Origin: Takakia lepidozioides
Lineage: Eukaryota; Streptophyta; Takakiopsida; Takakiales; Takakiaceae
DNA: 64,000 bases
Direction: 5' to 3'
NCBI GenBank assembly: GCA_030704615.1
Contig: CM060732.1
Coordinates: 17,236,001 to 17,300,000 of the forward strand
Position 1 is the stretch's first letter. Each line of letters begins with the position of its first letter. Shown here in pieces: positions 11,945-23,059 of the stretch. Under the pieces are notes generated by a model. That model did no database searches. It had not been told where the DNA came from and saw nothing but the letters and a program-made list of their open reading frames with translations. The position numbers and the translations under genes were made by a program.

Positions 11945-12411
11945 CTGTCCCAGGCATCGTGGACATAACCATTCTCCGCTATGAACCTCCTCAAGTGGCG
12001 GTGTCAAGCATCTCATGTACCACCCCTTGAGCATTTATCACACACAAGCATGGTGGCGGCACCACCAGCATGCTCGTATAGTATGCAACGCAACCCTGCA
12101 GGTACCACTGCAAGGTTAGGATCTATCCTCCCATCCACATGTGGAAGGTGACATGTCGCACAATTACGCACATAGTCCTTCCATACCATGTCATCTTGAC
12201 CCTACAGTATCAACACTCTTGAAGGCAACACCTCACTGATCCTTAGAATCACACATCCTGCTGTGGCATCCAAGGTCGTAGGCGCTGTCTGCTGCAGATA
12301 CACATAGTCCCCAGGGTGAAAACGGTGAACCCTTGGCCGATATCCCCTTCCATGTATAGTGGCGTACCTCAATGTGTCTCGGTGTTGGGCAATAGCATTT
12401 GAGGTTCTCAA
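11945..12411 (-). pseudogene. Gypsy integrase C-terminus with PHD-type zinc finger
   Basis: The frame 12411-12202 stops at a TAG, but the same frame continues downstream with VWKDYVRNCATCHLP. It then gives a Cys-rich block: CILYEHAGG, VCDKCSRG and, after a one-base shift, WYMRCLTPPLEE and WLCPRC. Spacing matches a PHD finger (Cys4-His-Cys3), but the second Cys of the first pair is Tyr and the His position is Tyr. In this class of element such a module would replace the chromodomain as the chromatin reader. That role is inference. Confidence 0.6.
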
Positions 12412-12796
12412 AAGCCATAGGCATGACTCTCTTGAACAACTCTATTTGTTGATCACACACTTGTGTCCATACATCCGGATCATCAAGGTTGAGGACTACT
12501 GCAACCTCCCTGTGAATAGATGCAGGCAAATCTAGCTCTTGGCCGAAGATAAGAAAGTAAGGTGAGAATGAGGCAAGTGACGCATGTTTGCTGAACCTGT
12601 AGCCCATAGCCAACCAAGGCAGCTGAAGGTCCCAATCTCCCATGTGTCCCTTCTGCAAACCATACTTGCGCAAACCCCTATTAACTAACTGAACAACTCC
12701 CTTTGCCAAGCCATCAGCCTCTGGATGATCCGAGAAGTAGTGATCTATCGAGGCTTGCTCATACAAAACGTGAAACTCCCCCAAGAACTCTTTCAC
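12233..12796 (-). pseudogene. Gypsy integrase core, C-terminal half
   Basis: The 187-codon frame includes LPWLAMGYRFSKHASLASFS and FLIFGQELDLPASIHREV, the usual segment after the catalytic Glu in gypsy integrases. The end of the frame (after about residue 140) is out of frame; the correct continuation is the 12411-12202 frame (HGRGYRPRVHRFHPGDYVYL). Confidence 0.7.
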
Positions 12797-12983
12797 CTGG
12801 TCCGTGAGTACCTCGGCTGGAGCACCAAATTATCGGTTAAGAACTCGATCTAAGAATGCATATGCAGCCCCCTTCACTTGCCCTGTCAAGCAACACTACC
12901 AATTCAATCCATTGGGAGAAATGTTTCACCATCACCAACACATACTTGTTATGGCAAATCGTTAGTGACAATGGCCTGCAAAG

Positions 12984-13256
12984 TCAAGACTCTAACGATA
13001 GTCCAAACCTATAATGGGTAAATGACGCAATTTGTGGAGTATGTGCGTTGAAAGAAGCCTGTACTCTATCACACAGCATGCACATTGTCACTAACTGTTG
13101 CACATCCATGTGCATGCTCCGCCGCCAGTACTGCCTTTGCAGCAAACTATAAGTACGTCGCACCCCAAAATGTCCCAACTCCTCATGGACATGGCATACA
13201 AATTGCGCTTGTTGTGTTGGACGAGGCACAATCCTCACTCGTCCATCCTCCCACAC
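12984..13256 (-). pseudogene. Gypsy integrase zinc-binding (H2C2) domain
   Basis: A 90-codon frame carries the full HHCC finger: HVHEELGHFGVRRTYSLLQ followed by the pair CMLCDRV about 30 residues later. This is the N-terminal integrase domain of Ty3/gypsy elements. The frame runs into the damaged core. Confidence 0.8.
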
Positions 13257-13461
13257 TCAGAGTAGGCACGAGTCCCCTCCCACTTGAACCTTTTGGCTCG
13301 TTCTAGGATCTGATCTCTCTCCTTGGCAGTCACACTAGTTATTGTCTCTCATGTACGAAGGTAGGCCAACACTATTGCATCTTCATGCACATCCTTAGCA
13401 CCACTAAGTTCCTCACTGATCTCTAGATCGTCATGCACACTATCTACATGACCAATCCCAT

Positions 13462-13612
13462 GGGGGGGCTGCTATTTCATGAGCGGCATGAGCATGAACG
13501 CAAAAAAAACAAAACATAAGCGGATCATTGTGTGTCCACAGAAATAGGGATAGGAGGCATGGAAATAGGGTCATATGAAGTTGGAATGTGGCACCACGGG
13601 ACTCATCATAGC
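13462..13612 (+). mobile_element. Orphan end of transposon family M
   Basis: The segment starts GGGGGGCTGCTATTTCATGA, has CATGAGC repeats, an A-rich run, then GGAAATAGGG twice. It aligns along its full length with the left end of copy C (59943-60075) and, reversed, with the right end of element A (36420-36561). No matching second end or coding part is adjacent, so it is a solo terminus or the edge of a heavily deleted copy. Confidence 0.7.
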
Positions 13613-15030
13613 AATGGGTATTTGCAGGATTGGGTGTCTCAGTTTCTGCGTAACATGGCAGTTTCTACAGTGACCTCCCTCCATGGTTTCACTTATAATT
13701 TCTTAACAACTCAATAGTTCACCTAATTTTATATGGTGTAAGATTCTTAACCACCATAAAAATATGTACCAATTGTTAGATTAAGAAAAAAACCTGCTGA
13801 TGGAGAGCTATGGACTTTCAAAATAGAAAACTGTGGACTACAGATGTTACAGTACAAAATGTTATGGACTAAATAAACATAATGTACACTCATGCAAAGA
13901 TGTAAAGGAAAACATCCTAGCCATTTTTGAAACCAACTCAAATCCATTTTCATATGGACAAATAGCATCGGGAATTAATAGCTATGGACTTTTTTATGCC
14001 TGAAAAATAGGGCAATTTAGCCTAGTCCATACTATCTTCATTTTGTGCTTTTTGGGGTATCACCCTTTTCTAAAGAGACGTAGAATCAACTATTCCAAAA
14101 GTGCCAGGTGTCAAATGGACTAGTTTGTTGAAAAACCGCGGTACAACTACACACAGATGCCACATAGGCAATGACGTCTCGGTTTTCAATTTTTATATTT
14201 TTATTATTTTTATTTTTCGTATTTCGCGCAAAACCCAATTTTGAAAATGTGCTGCCTATCGCGATTTGCGCGCACACTTGCTCTTTTGTCTTCCCGTTTC
14301 TCTAATCATGGACGCTTCTGTGTTTCAGTGAGCTGTGTGGTTATTTGCAATGAGAATCTATGGTAGTGACTACGAATACCTAAGCTCTTAGGATGTAAAA
14401 CTTGAAGTTTTGAGCTTTGCAGTGAATAGATGTGTGTGGCTCTCATTCCAGTACGCCTTTCCACCCCAAGCCGACATTTGTAGTTGAGCCTTTGTCGTGG
14501 TTCTGCGTAAACCAGGCCCCATGCCTGGCGATATCCTTTTGCATAACGTTTACATCCATGGGGCGTGCAGATGGTGCCCGTGTGTGTGGAAATGACGAGC
14601 TCAGTTTTTGATGATTGGGTGTTGTGTGTGAGAGTTGGTGGGGGAGACCCTAAAACTTACTTGCATGTTGGTGGTTGGTGGATTCTCCAAGATGGCCCTG
14701 CGCATGGACATTTTCATTCGCATCAACATGATGGGCTTGAGATTTGGCTATCACGGGCATTCAGCTCTTGCAACAAATGCTTTCCCTCCTTATACTGAAT
14801 ACCTTCGTTCGTGCATTGTTTGTCAAGTACGTGGTGGAGTTGGATTCACAGCGTGGGGAGGCAAGCCGAGAGTGGGGAGTCAAGCCGACAGGCTAGGCTT
14901 CCTCAATCATTCACGTGTAGAATGTTTTAAACCTAATTTGTCCTTTCATTGTATGTTTTCTAAGTTCTTCACAACGCGGCGGTGCGCACACGAGACGTGG
15001 GCCTAGAGAAAGAGAAAGGGCTAGACGTGC
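13613..15030. other. No supported gene
   Basis: 13613-14560 has no convincing open frame. 14565-15006 contains two overlapping frames of 77 and 123 codons on plus with no motif I recognise. They lie just upstream of the transposase exons starting near 15032 and might be its 5' untranslated or first-exon sequence. Confidence 0.3.
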
Positions 15031-15031
15031 A

Positions 15032-16877
15032 TTGAGAGATGAGGTACTTGAACGCGTCCGCCGATCTAGAGCGAGGAACAAAGAGTCACATGCCCAGAAT
15101 GTTTCGCACACTGTAGGTGACTTGGAGCAAAACACAGAGGAAGTTGTAAGGGATCGAGAGATTAGAAGGGCCTGCCATACGATTGTGACATGCATTTGTA
15201 ACACGTTGAAAGTGTTCCCGGGACCTTCAAGCAAACGACACATCATGGAGAAGGTCATTTCGCACCCTTCACTCATCCCTGTGATGCCACTTGCTTTGCA
15301 AGATGGAAAGACCATTATTGCTCAACAACAGATCATCGATGGACTGACAAAATCGCTGGCTGAGATTAAAAACCCTAACTCCGCAGGCAAATTAGCGAGC
15401 AAGCATGCGCTACTAATAGCAGTGGTTAACAATGGGTGTGGTTCCTCGTATAGATATCTCTATTAGGTGTTCATCCCCGTAATATAAGCGCGGCAGTAGC
15501 ACGCCGCGAGGATATGGCATCTGCTCGTGAAGGATTCATGTGGAGTTTGTCTATAAGGAAGACGAGACGTGATACAATTTCAGTTGCAACGAGGGATGTT
15601 GTGGTCTCTTGGTGGGTGTCCCAAACACGAGTCAGTCCTAATGCAAAAGATGTCACTCGGAAGCGTCTCACTGCGTTTCAGTACGATGTAAAGCCTACAC
15701 ACTACTTGATGGAGCCTCAGGTACAACTCTACATGTCTTCTCACTGTATGGGAATGTCTTTGAATTGTCTATGTTCTTATGGAATGCTCGGAGGTTGACA
15801 CTGACATGCCATAGACATCCCATGAGCTCTACAGCAAGGTACATTGGAAATGTGGAGTCTTGTGGGTTGAATGTGGAGTCCCCTGGATTCAACGTCAGGT
15901 TGTGGAGTGCCAGTCCATGATTTGTTTGTCGGTTGCAATTGTAGCGGAATGTTGTGGATTATTTGTGAAGTCTTGTGGAAACAATGACTGGTTTGTGGAC
16001 TTGTGAGTTACTTTGTGCTGACCATGCCGCTATTCATGGACTCACCATAGACTTCTGTGGATAGTAGGACATGTTGTGGACTAGTAGACAATACTGTCTT
16101 AGTGCATATACAGTTTCATACTCTGCTAGCTCGTTGCAAGAATGTTTTTCATGACATTTTGGGATTGACAAGTGCCTTTCTTGTGCAGATGGATTTCTTT
16201 TAACGATTCCAAAGAGCACACCCTTGACATCATAATTGGAAGAAAGTCATTTGATGCATTAAAACCATTCTTTGTAAAGAGAATGAAAAACAGGAATGTG
16301 TGTTGCTGCATTTATCATGTGGAAATGAAAGAGTTGCGAGTGGGCTTCAGTAGGTATCCATTGTAATGGATCATGTGATTGTGAATGTGAATATATATGT
16401 CAGCCGGATGTTGTACAGGGCTGCAGAGGTGCTCTATATACTTTTTCAAGGGTTACTCATATGTGGGAGTCAGTGGTATGCCCAAAAGATGAGTATAGTG
16501 ATTGGCACAGGAAAGAGTGCATGTATGGAGAGTGCCAAGCTTTTGGTGTTGAAAACCTATCTCTGTGCCCTCTTGAGGATGATGATTCATCAGAGCACCT
16601 AGTGCAGTGGAGGCACTTCTCTTTACAAACAATCTTGACAAAGAAAGGAGAAGAAAGAAAGAAACTCACCCTCCTCTACAAGCGGACTCCACCTCACGAG
16701 CTTATTCGGTATTTGAAGCCTAAACTTCAGTTCTTCATCCGTCATAATTTTGTTGCTCAGTGGGAAGACAGACAGTTCAAGGAGTGCTTGAAGAATTTTC
16801 CTGCTGACGTGTTGGTCGATTTTGCGGAAAATTACAGTTTTGAAATTCAGAATGAAATGCAAAGCATGCACTGGCAT
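15032..16877 (+). pseudogene. DDE-type transposase, N-terminal half (split by inversion)
   Basis: Several exon-like frames read in order: 15032-15440, 15478-15720 (ending Q before GTACAA), 16190-16366 (FDALKPFFVKRMKNRNVCCC then YHVEMKELR) and 16461-16877. The last one holds LQFFIRHNFVAQWEDRQFKE and DFAENYSFEIQNEMQSMHW, a conserved transposase block whose first Asp is likely catalytic. I know this block from uncharacterised transposon proteins but cannot name the superfamily. Homology stops abruptly at HWH (16877). The expected next residues are found on the minus strand from 19383 downward. A 31-bp insertion flanked by GGTGT breaks the frame at about 15435-15475. Confidence 0.7.
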
Positions 16878-17041
16878 GAGGTCAACCCCCACATCTGAAG
16901 CCATACCCAAATATGACACCGAAACAGGACTGTAGGTTAGTTTTCCCACTATCTACTCATGGTTTAAAACTGAAAAATGCAGTAAGCAAGAATTTGATAA
17001 GGAAACGATCCTTCATCACTCAAATACTGATTGCTACCTAT

Positions 17042-17428
17042 GGTAGCTTTCCTGAGCTAGAGCTTGAGTCAACCGCGTAATCTCCCAAATCCCAATGCCA
17101 AAACCATGCAGCCAGTGCCCTAATGTCAACTAGAAATTAGTTTCACCATCTTGGCTCGTAATCAATCACTACAGGCTGCCCGCAGCAACTAAGTATCAAG
17201 AATGAAAAGAACAGCTGCCTCACTAGATGGAAACCCATCTTCAAGGAATCAAAACATAACCCATGGATCAGTCTCCCTTGCTTCAGTTCATAGTTAATTG
17301 CTGCAGACCAACCAGCCCATCTACCGAGAGTATAGCCGCACCAAGGATGATTGACCTAAAGTGAAGATGCCCCAAATTAGTGACATAATACCCATGGAAT
17401 CGACCAGCCATCAACCACAAGTTGCAGC
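17042..17428 (+). repeat. Repeat R carrying the empty target site of element A
   Basis: 17042-17193 matches 22266-22418 and 17185-17428 matches 36562-36809, nearly base for base. The other copy of R is therefore split by element A, while this copy is uninterrupted. The 9 bases GCAACTAAG at 17185-17193 occur once here and on both sides of element A. The repeat has no open frame of note. Confidence 0.9.
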
Positions 17429-17859
17429 ACTTAGACCTGAATGCCCATCATCATCAATTACCCCAAACAACCACCTTCATCTTCCTTCAATAACAGTTAT
17501 CATCTCAGGTTCACACCGCACCATGGAGCCTCCTTCTCACCATCAAATCGACTACGTCCTCCGAACCTCTCTCTCAACTATCTTATCTCCCACTACAATG
17601 CCAAAGAAAAAAAGTCTAGATTGCCTGAAGCACCAGGTTTAAATCCTATCCAACATCTACCCTGCCGCCGCCAAAGCTTCCCGCCATGCCTGGGATTCTT
17701 CGCCTCCATATCTAAAAAGCTGCAGAAGCTACGAAGAATCAAACTTATCTCATAACTCAGCCGAAACTACATAAAAGCTACGAGCTGCCAGGCATCAATT
17801 GCATACCAGTCCATTGCTTACATCAAACCTGGATTTTGTTGCATGTCACCCCAGTCCCC

Positions 17860-18020
17860 CTTTCCAATAAGACAGGCCCTGCAGCAAATGATGACCTGAG
17901 AGGCAAAGCTCTTTGTTGGTACAATTGTGTGAACCAACAATGCAGCTGCACCCAAGTGGGGCTTGAACCCACTCGCATGCCCAACTATTTCCAGCTTGCA
18001 TGTGGGTGAAAGGTGCACGG
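17860..18020 (-). repeat. Possible tRNA-derived SINE
   Basis: On the minus strand, GTGGGTTCAAGCCCCAC forms a 5-bp stem with a 7-base loop and matches the tRNA box B. An A-box-like AGCTGGAAATAGTTGG lies about 15 bases upstream. Spacing is too short for a functional tRNA cloverleaf. Weak support; it could be chance. Confidence 0.25.
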
Positions 18021-18224
18021 AGCAAACTGCAAGTACTATGGTCTACTGCTCGCCAAGGCCATGGTACTTGCCCCCCCTATAACATGCAAAGTATGGATGC
18101 AATGGAAATGCCCACCCCCCCCCCCAACAAAATCCCACAATGCAGAATGTATGCAAGGAACGTCTTGTATCTTATGTAGCTAGTCGTTGCCAGAATCCAA
18201 AGCTGCAATTGCAGCCCTTATCCC

Positions 18225-19383
18225 TTCTTCACATATTCAGGCAATTTGTAAACCGGATCATTCCCTACAACCCTGTAGTCGCATGGCAGCATAGGAAACT
18301 TGATGGCACGCACATGTTCAGAGTGCAGAAAGACCACTTGTGATTTTTTCAGAAATACATACGTGTCTTCCGCTCTCCCCCACTTCTGCTAATACTTTCC
18401 TGCAATTACCATGTCTCCTTCTACAAACGAAGTGCCCCATGCATCAGTGAATGGCTTCTTCACTGCATGGAGAGCCCAACTACAACAAATGATGTAAAAG
18501 TCTACCTGTTCATCATTGTTTTCCTCAACATTGACTGCGAAATTGTCTCCAATTTCAATGAGGGATGCCAAATAATCACCATTGATGCCAAACTGGTCCC
18601 AATCCTCATCTGCATCTTTCTCCATGGCATGCTGACATTTGCGGTGTTCTTCAGGGTCAAGATCTGCAACTCCCATTCACCAGTCCATGCAGCATTCTCA
18701 CAATTGTTCCATGCTGAGTCAATACAGAAACAACAGAAGCAAGCCAACCCTTTTATCATGAGTTTGTTAGTATCGCGACTGGAAACAGATCTGACTGAAT
18801 GTAGTTTCTTGATTCCCTTGATAACATCACAGTCATGCAGTGAACGACGGTTGATATCCTCTTCCTTTACATCCCAGAAAACTCGACGGACATCAGATCT
18901 CTGCCAGTAGGAAGACTCTGGTCTTGAGGATAACCGTTCTCTCAAAAATCTTACAACATCCTCCGCATTTTGCAGCTTCGGGCCTGAGACATCTAGCTGT
19001 GCAGTACGTAGGTATCTTTTGACAACTGCACCTGCTCCATCATGAGGGCCCTTGCCGTGCCCTGTACCAAAGAAGCTCCAAAGCAAAGTGCAACCCCCCG
19101 TGAGATGAGGGTACCTGCTGACAAAATACCATGGCACTTTGGACTTGAATTGAGAAGAACACCCATCACTCCATATCCAATGTTGTGATGGACGAAACAA
19201 GGTAGTGGTCACATGCTGCCAATGCAGCTGCAAGCAATGTTGAACAAAGTAGTTGTCATGTGTTTTGTCGTCCGAGATAAAGAAATGGTATTCCATCAAG
19301 CTATCAGAGCCAAGGCCACTCAAACTTGGGTTAGGATTTCGACGCCAGGTTATTAAGACCAAGATTGTAATCTGGTAAGAATG
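18225..19383 (-). pseudogene. DDE-type transposase, C-terminal half (inverted part)
   Basis: Read from 19383 downward the frame opens HSYQITILVLITWRRNPNP, exactly what should follow the N-terminal half that ends at 16877 on plus. It continues with EYHFFISDDKTHDNYFVQHC, HWIWSDGCSSQFKSK (second catalytic-type Asp) and FFGTGHGKGPHDGAGAVVKR, then a frameshift near 18680 into FAVNVEENNDEQVDFY, and a TAG at about 18391 inside a conserved tyrosine-rich spot. Homology appears to end near 18225 (AIKFPML region). It is a clear transposase remnant, inactive in its present arrangement. Confidence 0.75.
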
Positions 19384-19952
19384 TATGCACAGCAGGGATG
19401 TGGGATGGTGGCTTTGGAGACCTATGATCAAATGATGGGGGAAGGGGTGAAGCCTGCTCATGTAGATTGGGTGTCTTGGAATATTTAGAGGTTTACTATT
19501 TCGTGAGCCCATGAGCCTATGAGCCTATGAGCTCATGAGCAGGCATCCGCGGAATTGGAATTTTCGTGCCTTTATTGACGGTGTTATGTCCTCTTACCTC
19601 GATAATAGGGTCTGTTTCTCTTGGTCCAGGATGCGGAATGAGGTATTTCGGCGCCGTTATTCCACTCACCACTGTAAAACATTGTGCAGGACAGGAAAGA
19701 GACACAAAATTGTAGCCCTCACAAGCCATTGTGCTGACAAGGTAATATATTTAGGTAAGACGACAGTTGAATTTGCAAACCCCATTTAACTCAACATCAA
19801 GCCCACATTGACATGACGCTCGAAATAAAAACATCAGGCAACCACAAGTTTTTATTTTGTACAGCGACTACTCCGAGCTTCCATCATCAGAAATACCAGT
19901 GCGACATAAGATACCTGTGGAACTACCATATCCCGGAGCCTGTGCCCTCCAA

Positions 19953-20525
19953 TCACCCTCCACAATGATCATTACCGCGCGCTGCTGCTGCTGCATTGAC
20001 ATCCACAACACGAACCACCGAGTTGTCGAACCACAGGTCCAGAATTAGGAGTGGTGCGGTAGTCGTCCACTGCGCATTGCCGTTTTCTGGATTAAGATGG
20101 CGAACATAAAGATACAAGATATCTATAGAGGTCACGTTCGTGAAAACATGCAGATATTGGAGGCCTCCTATTGGGACCTCCTCCACAGCGTCGTGAAATT
20201 CACAAACATCTAGGACAAACCTGTTCCGATTCTCCCTTAGTGTCAACAATATATTCCCTGGCCCAGAAGAGTGAGTGAGCAACTCAAGAGCCCTATCCGG
20301 GAGCAAATACTGTGGAGGTGCAGTATAGTTATGGTAGTAAGACCTCCACAACTCGCCGCAGCAACATCTCATGATGAAGAGACGAACACTCCGTCTTCCA
20401 GGTCTATCTCGCACAACAAGTATCCACTGTTGTCCACTGGCAGGCCTCACCCAAAGAGAATCCCACAGAAGTGCTCGGAAACTCGTCACCCTGCGTGTAC
20501 CTTCATTGAAATCCAACTCCACCAT
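19953..20525 (-). CDS. Hypothetical protein, 190 codons
   Basis: A complete single-exon frame with ATG and stop. Composition is protein-like in the middle (PPQYLLPDRALELLTHSS, FVLDVCEFHDAVEEVP), but I see no known motif, signal peptide or membrane segment. It lies between the inverted transposase half and the GGCGCC array at 20.9 kb, so it could be the tail of a mobile element. Overlapping plus-strand frames (20271-20688) look less convincing. Confidence 0.3.
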   Translation of the reverse strand: MVELDFNEGTRRVTSFRALLWDSLWVRPASGQQWILVVRDRPGRRSVRLFIMRCCCGELWRSYYHNYTAPPQYLLPDRALELLTHSSGPGNILLTLRENRNRFVLDVCEFHDAVEEVPIGGLQYLHVFTNVTSIDILYLYVRHLNPENGNAQWTTTAPLLILDLWFDNSVVRVVDVNAAAAARGNDHCGG

Positions 20526-20877
20526 AATGTCTCACTTCACCGGCTCACGCAATCGCGATCCTCGAATCCCGCTCCGTCGAATGCAGAAGGCACTTACACA
20601 GGGCGGCATTGAGGAAGTGTGCGCCCACCGGGAATGGAGAGGGACAAGTAATCACTGTTGTTTTTCAACACGGAGATGCAAACATTGAAAACCCAATGCG
20701 GAAAACCTTCTCAGGTGATCTTCTCTGGGGCAACGGCAATACGTGCCCCATTGGCCAGCAACGGCTACCCACACAGGCGATCGAAAATGACTGGGGCTAG
20801 AAGGGGCTTGACAGAGAAGGTGCCACGACATTACGGGAAGAAATTGTGCTAAAACCACCGCCGTCCTAAAACCACTG

Positions 20878-21175
20878 ACCTTGGTATTTCGGCGCCGAAA
20901 TTCCCAAGAGCAGTGTGCTAAAGTGGTGTTTTGAAGACATCCACCGGAGTATTTCGGCGCCAAAATTTCCTTTTGAAATGTGATATAGTGTCGTATTTTA
21001 TGGCGCAGAGCGGGCTATTTCGGCGCCGAAATACCCAAGTGGAATGTGCTGAAGTGCCTTGTGCTAAAGGCTTCCATCTTGATATTTTGGTGCAGTAATT
21101 CCTTCGTGGAATTTTATAAGGCCCATATTATGAAGGCGCACACTGGGCTATTTCAGCGCCGAAATTCCCAATAGG
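20878..21175 (+). repeat. GGCGCC array I, about 66-bp period
   Basis: Five units near 20883, 20949, 21016, 21084 and 21149 share TATTTCGGCGCCGAAATTCC or close variants, followed by a looser tail with GAATGTGCTAAAG. One unit (21084) has lost the palindrome. A lone unit sits at 19647. The array is downstream of the 3' end of the methylase fragment at 21415-22265. Confidence 0.85.
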
Positions 21176-21414
21176 AATGTTAGAAACGGCAGGGTTTTCA
21201 TGGCTTCAAGTTCGCGGTTTGCTGGTGTGCATAAATTACTTGTAGGGTTCTTTACTTAAGTTTGCGTCTCTTCTGCTTTTATTATTACATTGTGGTTGGC
21301 GGAAGAAATGTAGGGAATCGGACATGCAGTTTGAACACAATGATTTTTGAAATCGTCAATATTTTCATTAAGTGTTTCAGAGCTGTACAACAAAAGGATC
21401 CAAATGAGACTTTG

Positions 21415-22265
21415 CTATGGTGAGGATCCGCGATCACTGTCCGATGCATCCCCGGCCTCATGCAAGGATGGTTGCCTTCCACCTGCCTCCAAACCTACAC
21501 TGTCGCTACCGCTGTTACTCTGAGAAGCCCTCCCCTCAAAAATACCATCCTCACCAGCTGGAACTGTCCACCTGGGTGCGGAACTGTCCTCATCATCCCC
21601 CTCGCTCTCGGACGCGGATTCTATGACGAACTTGCCTACTCTGTCTTTCACAATTCCATGTTTGGCCTCACGCCTCATTATAATTCTCCGCTCATTTCCA
21701 AATATCAATTGCTCAAACCGAGTAGGCCTATCCTACCTCCTGATGGCTTCTCTGGCAGCCGTGTCTGCATAGGCTGGTAGAAAAAGGGGCTTCTGGGGAC
21801 TCGCGAGAAACGATTTTCTGGCAAAGAATGGCCGATGCGATTCTGTCTCCTCCTCTGCAACAGGGTCCGATTCGGGCAAGTCTCCCAGCATTTCCTCGTC
21901 GGACGACTCTGCAAGGCTGAGTGTACGCACAAACACAGAATGAAGCACATTAGAGCATTCAAACAGGGAATCATCGGCAGGTTGCATGGTCCCTACAACC
22001 GAAACCAATACACTTACTATGGTGCAACTCACTCGAAGACAGGCATTGGAGGAAGCGGCTTCGGGCGCCCCTGCATCGTACGAATTTCCTAGACTTCTTC
22101 CTCTTCCTCTTCCTTGTCCCCTTCCACGTCCTCTTCTGCGTTTTTGGGATCCTCAGTCGGAGGCAGACGCTGTAGGCCCGCCAAATTGAAATCGTACAAG
22201 GCCGTATCCCCCTCAAATGAGAACACAAATCGGTTGGACATCCTTCCAGCCCACATACAGGCACC
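21415..22265 (-). pseudogene. Copy E: C-terminal part of the family M methylase-like cargo gene
   Basis: Minus frames correspond block by block to the last two exons of the cargo gene in element A. GACMWAGRMSNRFVFSFEGD (from 22265) matches GASMWAGTLSDRHVFAFEPD. FFARKSFLASPQKPLFLPAY matches FFARG followed by MPSPEREYILPTY. RWTVPAGEDGIFEG (21415-21708) matches RWTVPQGEDGIFER. The 22265 boundary coincides with the exon start after an AG, and repeat R follows upstream, so R here occupies the intron position. Protein identity to A is moderate, so this is an older copy. Confidence 0.8.
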
Positions 22266-22418
22266 TGGTAGCTTTCCTGAGCTAGAGCTTGAGTCAACCG
22301 TGTAATCTCCCAAATCCCAATGCCAAAACCATGCAGCCAGTGCCCTAATGTCAACTAGAAATTAGTTTCACCATCTTGACTCGTAATCAATCACTACAGG
22401 CTGCCCGCAGCAACTAAG
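22266..22418 (+). repeat. Left arm of repeat R, split by element A
   Basis: Matches 17042-17193. It ends with the target duplication GCAACTAAG at 22410-22418, immediately followed by element A. The right arm resumes at 36562. Confidence 0.9.
22410..22418. repeat. Target site duplication of element A, left
   Basis: GCAACTAAG, repeated exactly at 36562-36570 and present once in the empty site at 17185-17193. Nine bases is the duplication length typical of the Mutator superfamily. Confidence 0.9.
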
Positions 22419-22500
22419 GAGGTTTGCTATTTCATGAGCATGAGCGGCATGAGCGGCATGAGCGGCATGAGCAGTAGTACACAATCGGTTTTCATGAGCA
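22419..22500 (+). repeat. Left terminal inverted repeat of element A
   Basis: Contains CTATTTCATGAGCATGAG and then three GCGGCATGAGC-type units. Imperfectly inverted relative to 36521-36561. An A-rich run (22520-22560) follows, as it does in other family M ends. Confidence 0.8.
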
Positions 22501-22689
22501 GAAGTACAAATTTCGAAAATAAAAAACAATAAAAAACAATAAAAAATAAAAAAAAACAATAATTTAATGCAATGTGTCAGAAAAAACAAATATATTATTC
22601 GGCCCCTTGAAGGGAAAATTGCACTTTTGACAGTTGTGCTCATGATATTTTGTCTTCCGCTCATGCCAATTCCTAGCGACATGTGCAAA

Positions 22690-23045
22690 TATGGCGCCGA
22701 ATTTCGCGGTAATAGGGTCCGTAACCTGAAAAAACGGCGACGTATTTCGCGGCAATAGGTCTCTCTGGCGAAAAATGGTGCCGAATTCCGCGGCTATAGG
22801 TCCCCTCATGACAGGTAATTCGGCGCCATTTTTCCAGTGCATGTTCGGACTTAGCCAGTTTTCGGCCCAAAAAAGAGAAATTCGGCGCCATTTTTCCAGA
22901 CACGGTACCAGTGCATGTTGGGACTTAGCCAGTTTTCGGCCCCAAAAAGAGAAATTCGGCGCCATTTTCCCAAACACAGGTACCAGTGCATGTTGGGACT
23001 TAGCGAATTTTTCGGCCCCAAAAGAGAATTCGGCGCCATTTTTCC
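22690..23045 (+). repeat. GGCGCC array II, subterminal in element A
   Basis: Units of about 70 bp: GAGAAATTCGGCGCCATTTT, then CCAGTGCATGTTGGGACTTA and GCCAGTTTTCGGCCCC. Three clear units (about 22880, 22953 and 23027) follow looser ones. The GGGACTTAGCCA part is shared with array V inside the cargo intron, so the two arrays have a common origin. The annotated transposase frame runs into this array, so its true stop is uncertain. Confidence 0.85.
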
Positions 23046-23059
23046 AGAAATGGCCCCAA

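Larger units (their letters stand above)
11940..13256 (-). mobile_element. Ty3/gypsy retrotransposon remnant: integrase region with PHD-like end
   Basis: On the minus strand the order is integrase zinc-binding domain (13256-12984), damaged catalytic core (about 12960-12500), C-terminal domain, then a PHD-like finger (about 12200-11945). Stops and frameshifts occur throughout; the core between 12797 and 12983 is shifted at least twice. Nothing upstream (RT) or downstream (LTR) is visible, so this is a 3' fragment of pol. It is a different lineage from the gypsy element at 36.8-44.8 kb. Confidence 0.8.

Noticed and set aside
17860-18020. Functional tRNA gene
   Set aside because: A good T-arm exists, but the distance to a possible acceptor stem is about 10 bases too short and no anticodon arm forms.
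22565-23040. Frames on both strands with WRRI and FGAIF phrases
   Set aside because: Translations of GGCGCC array II.
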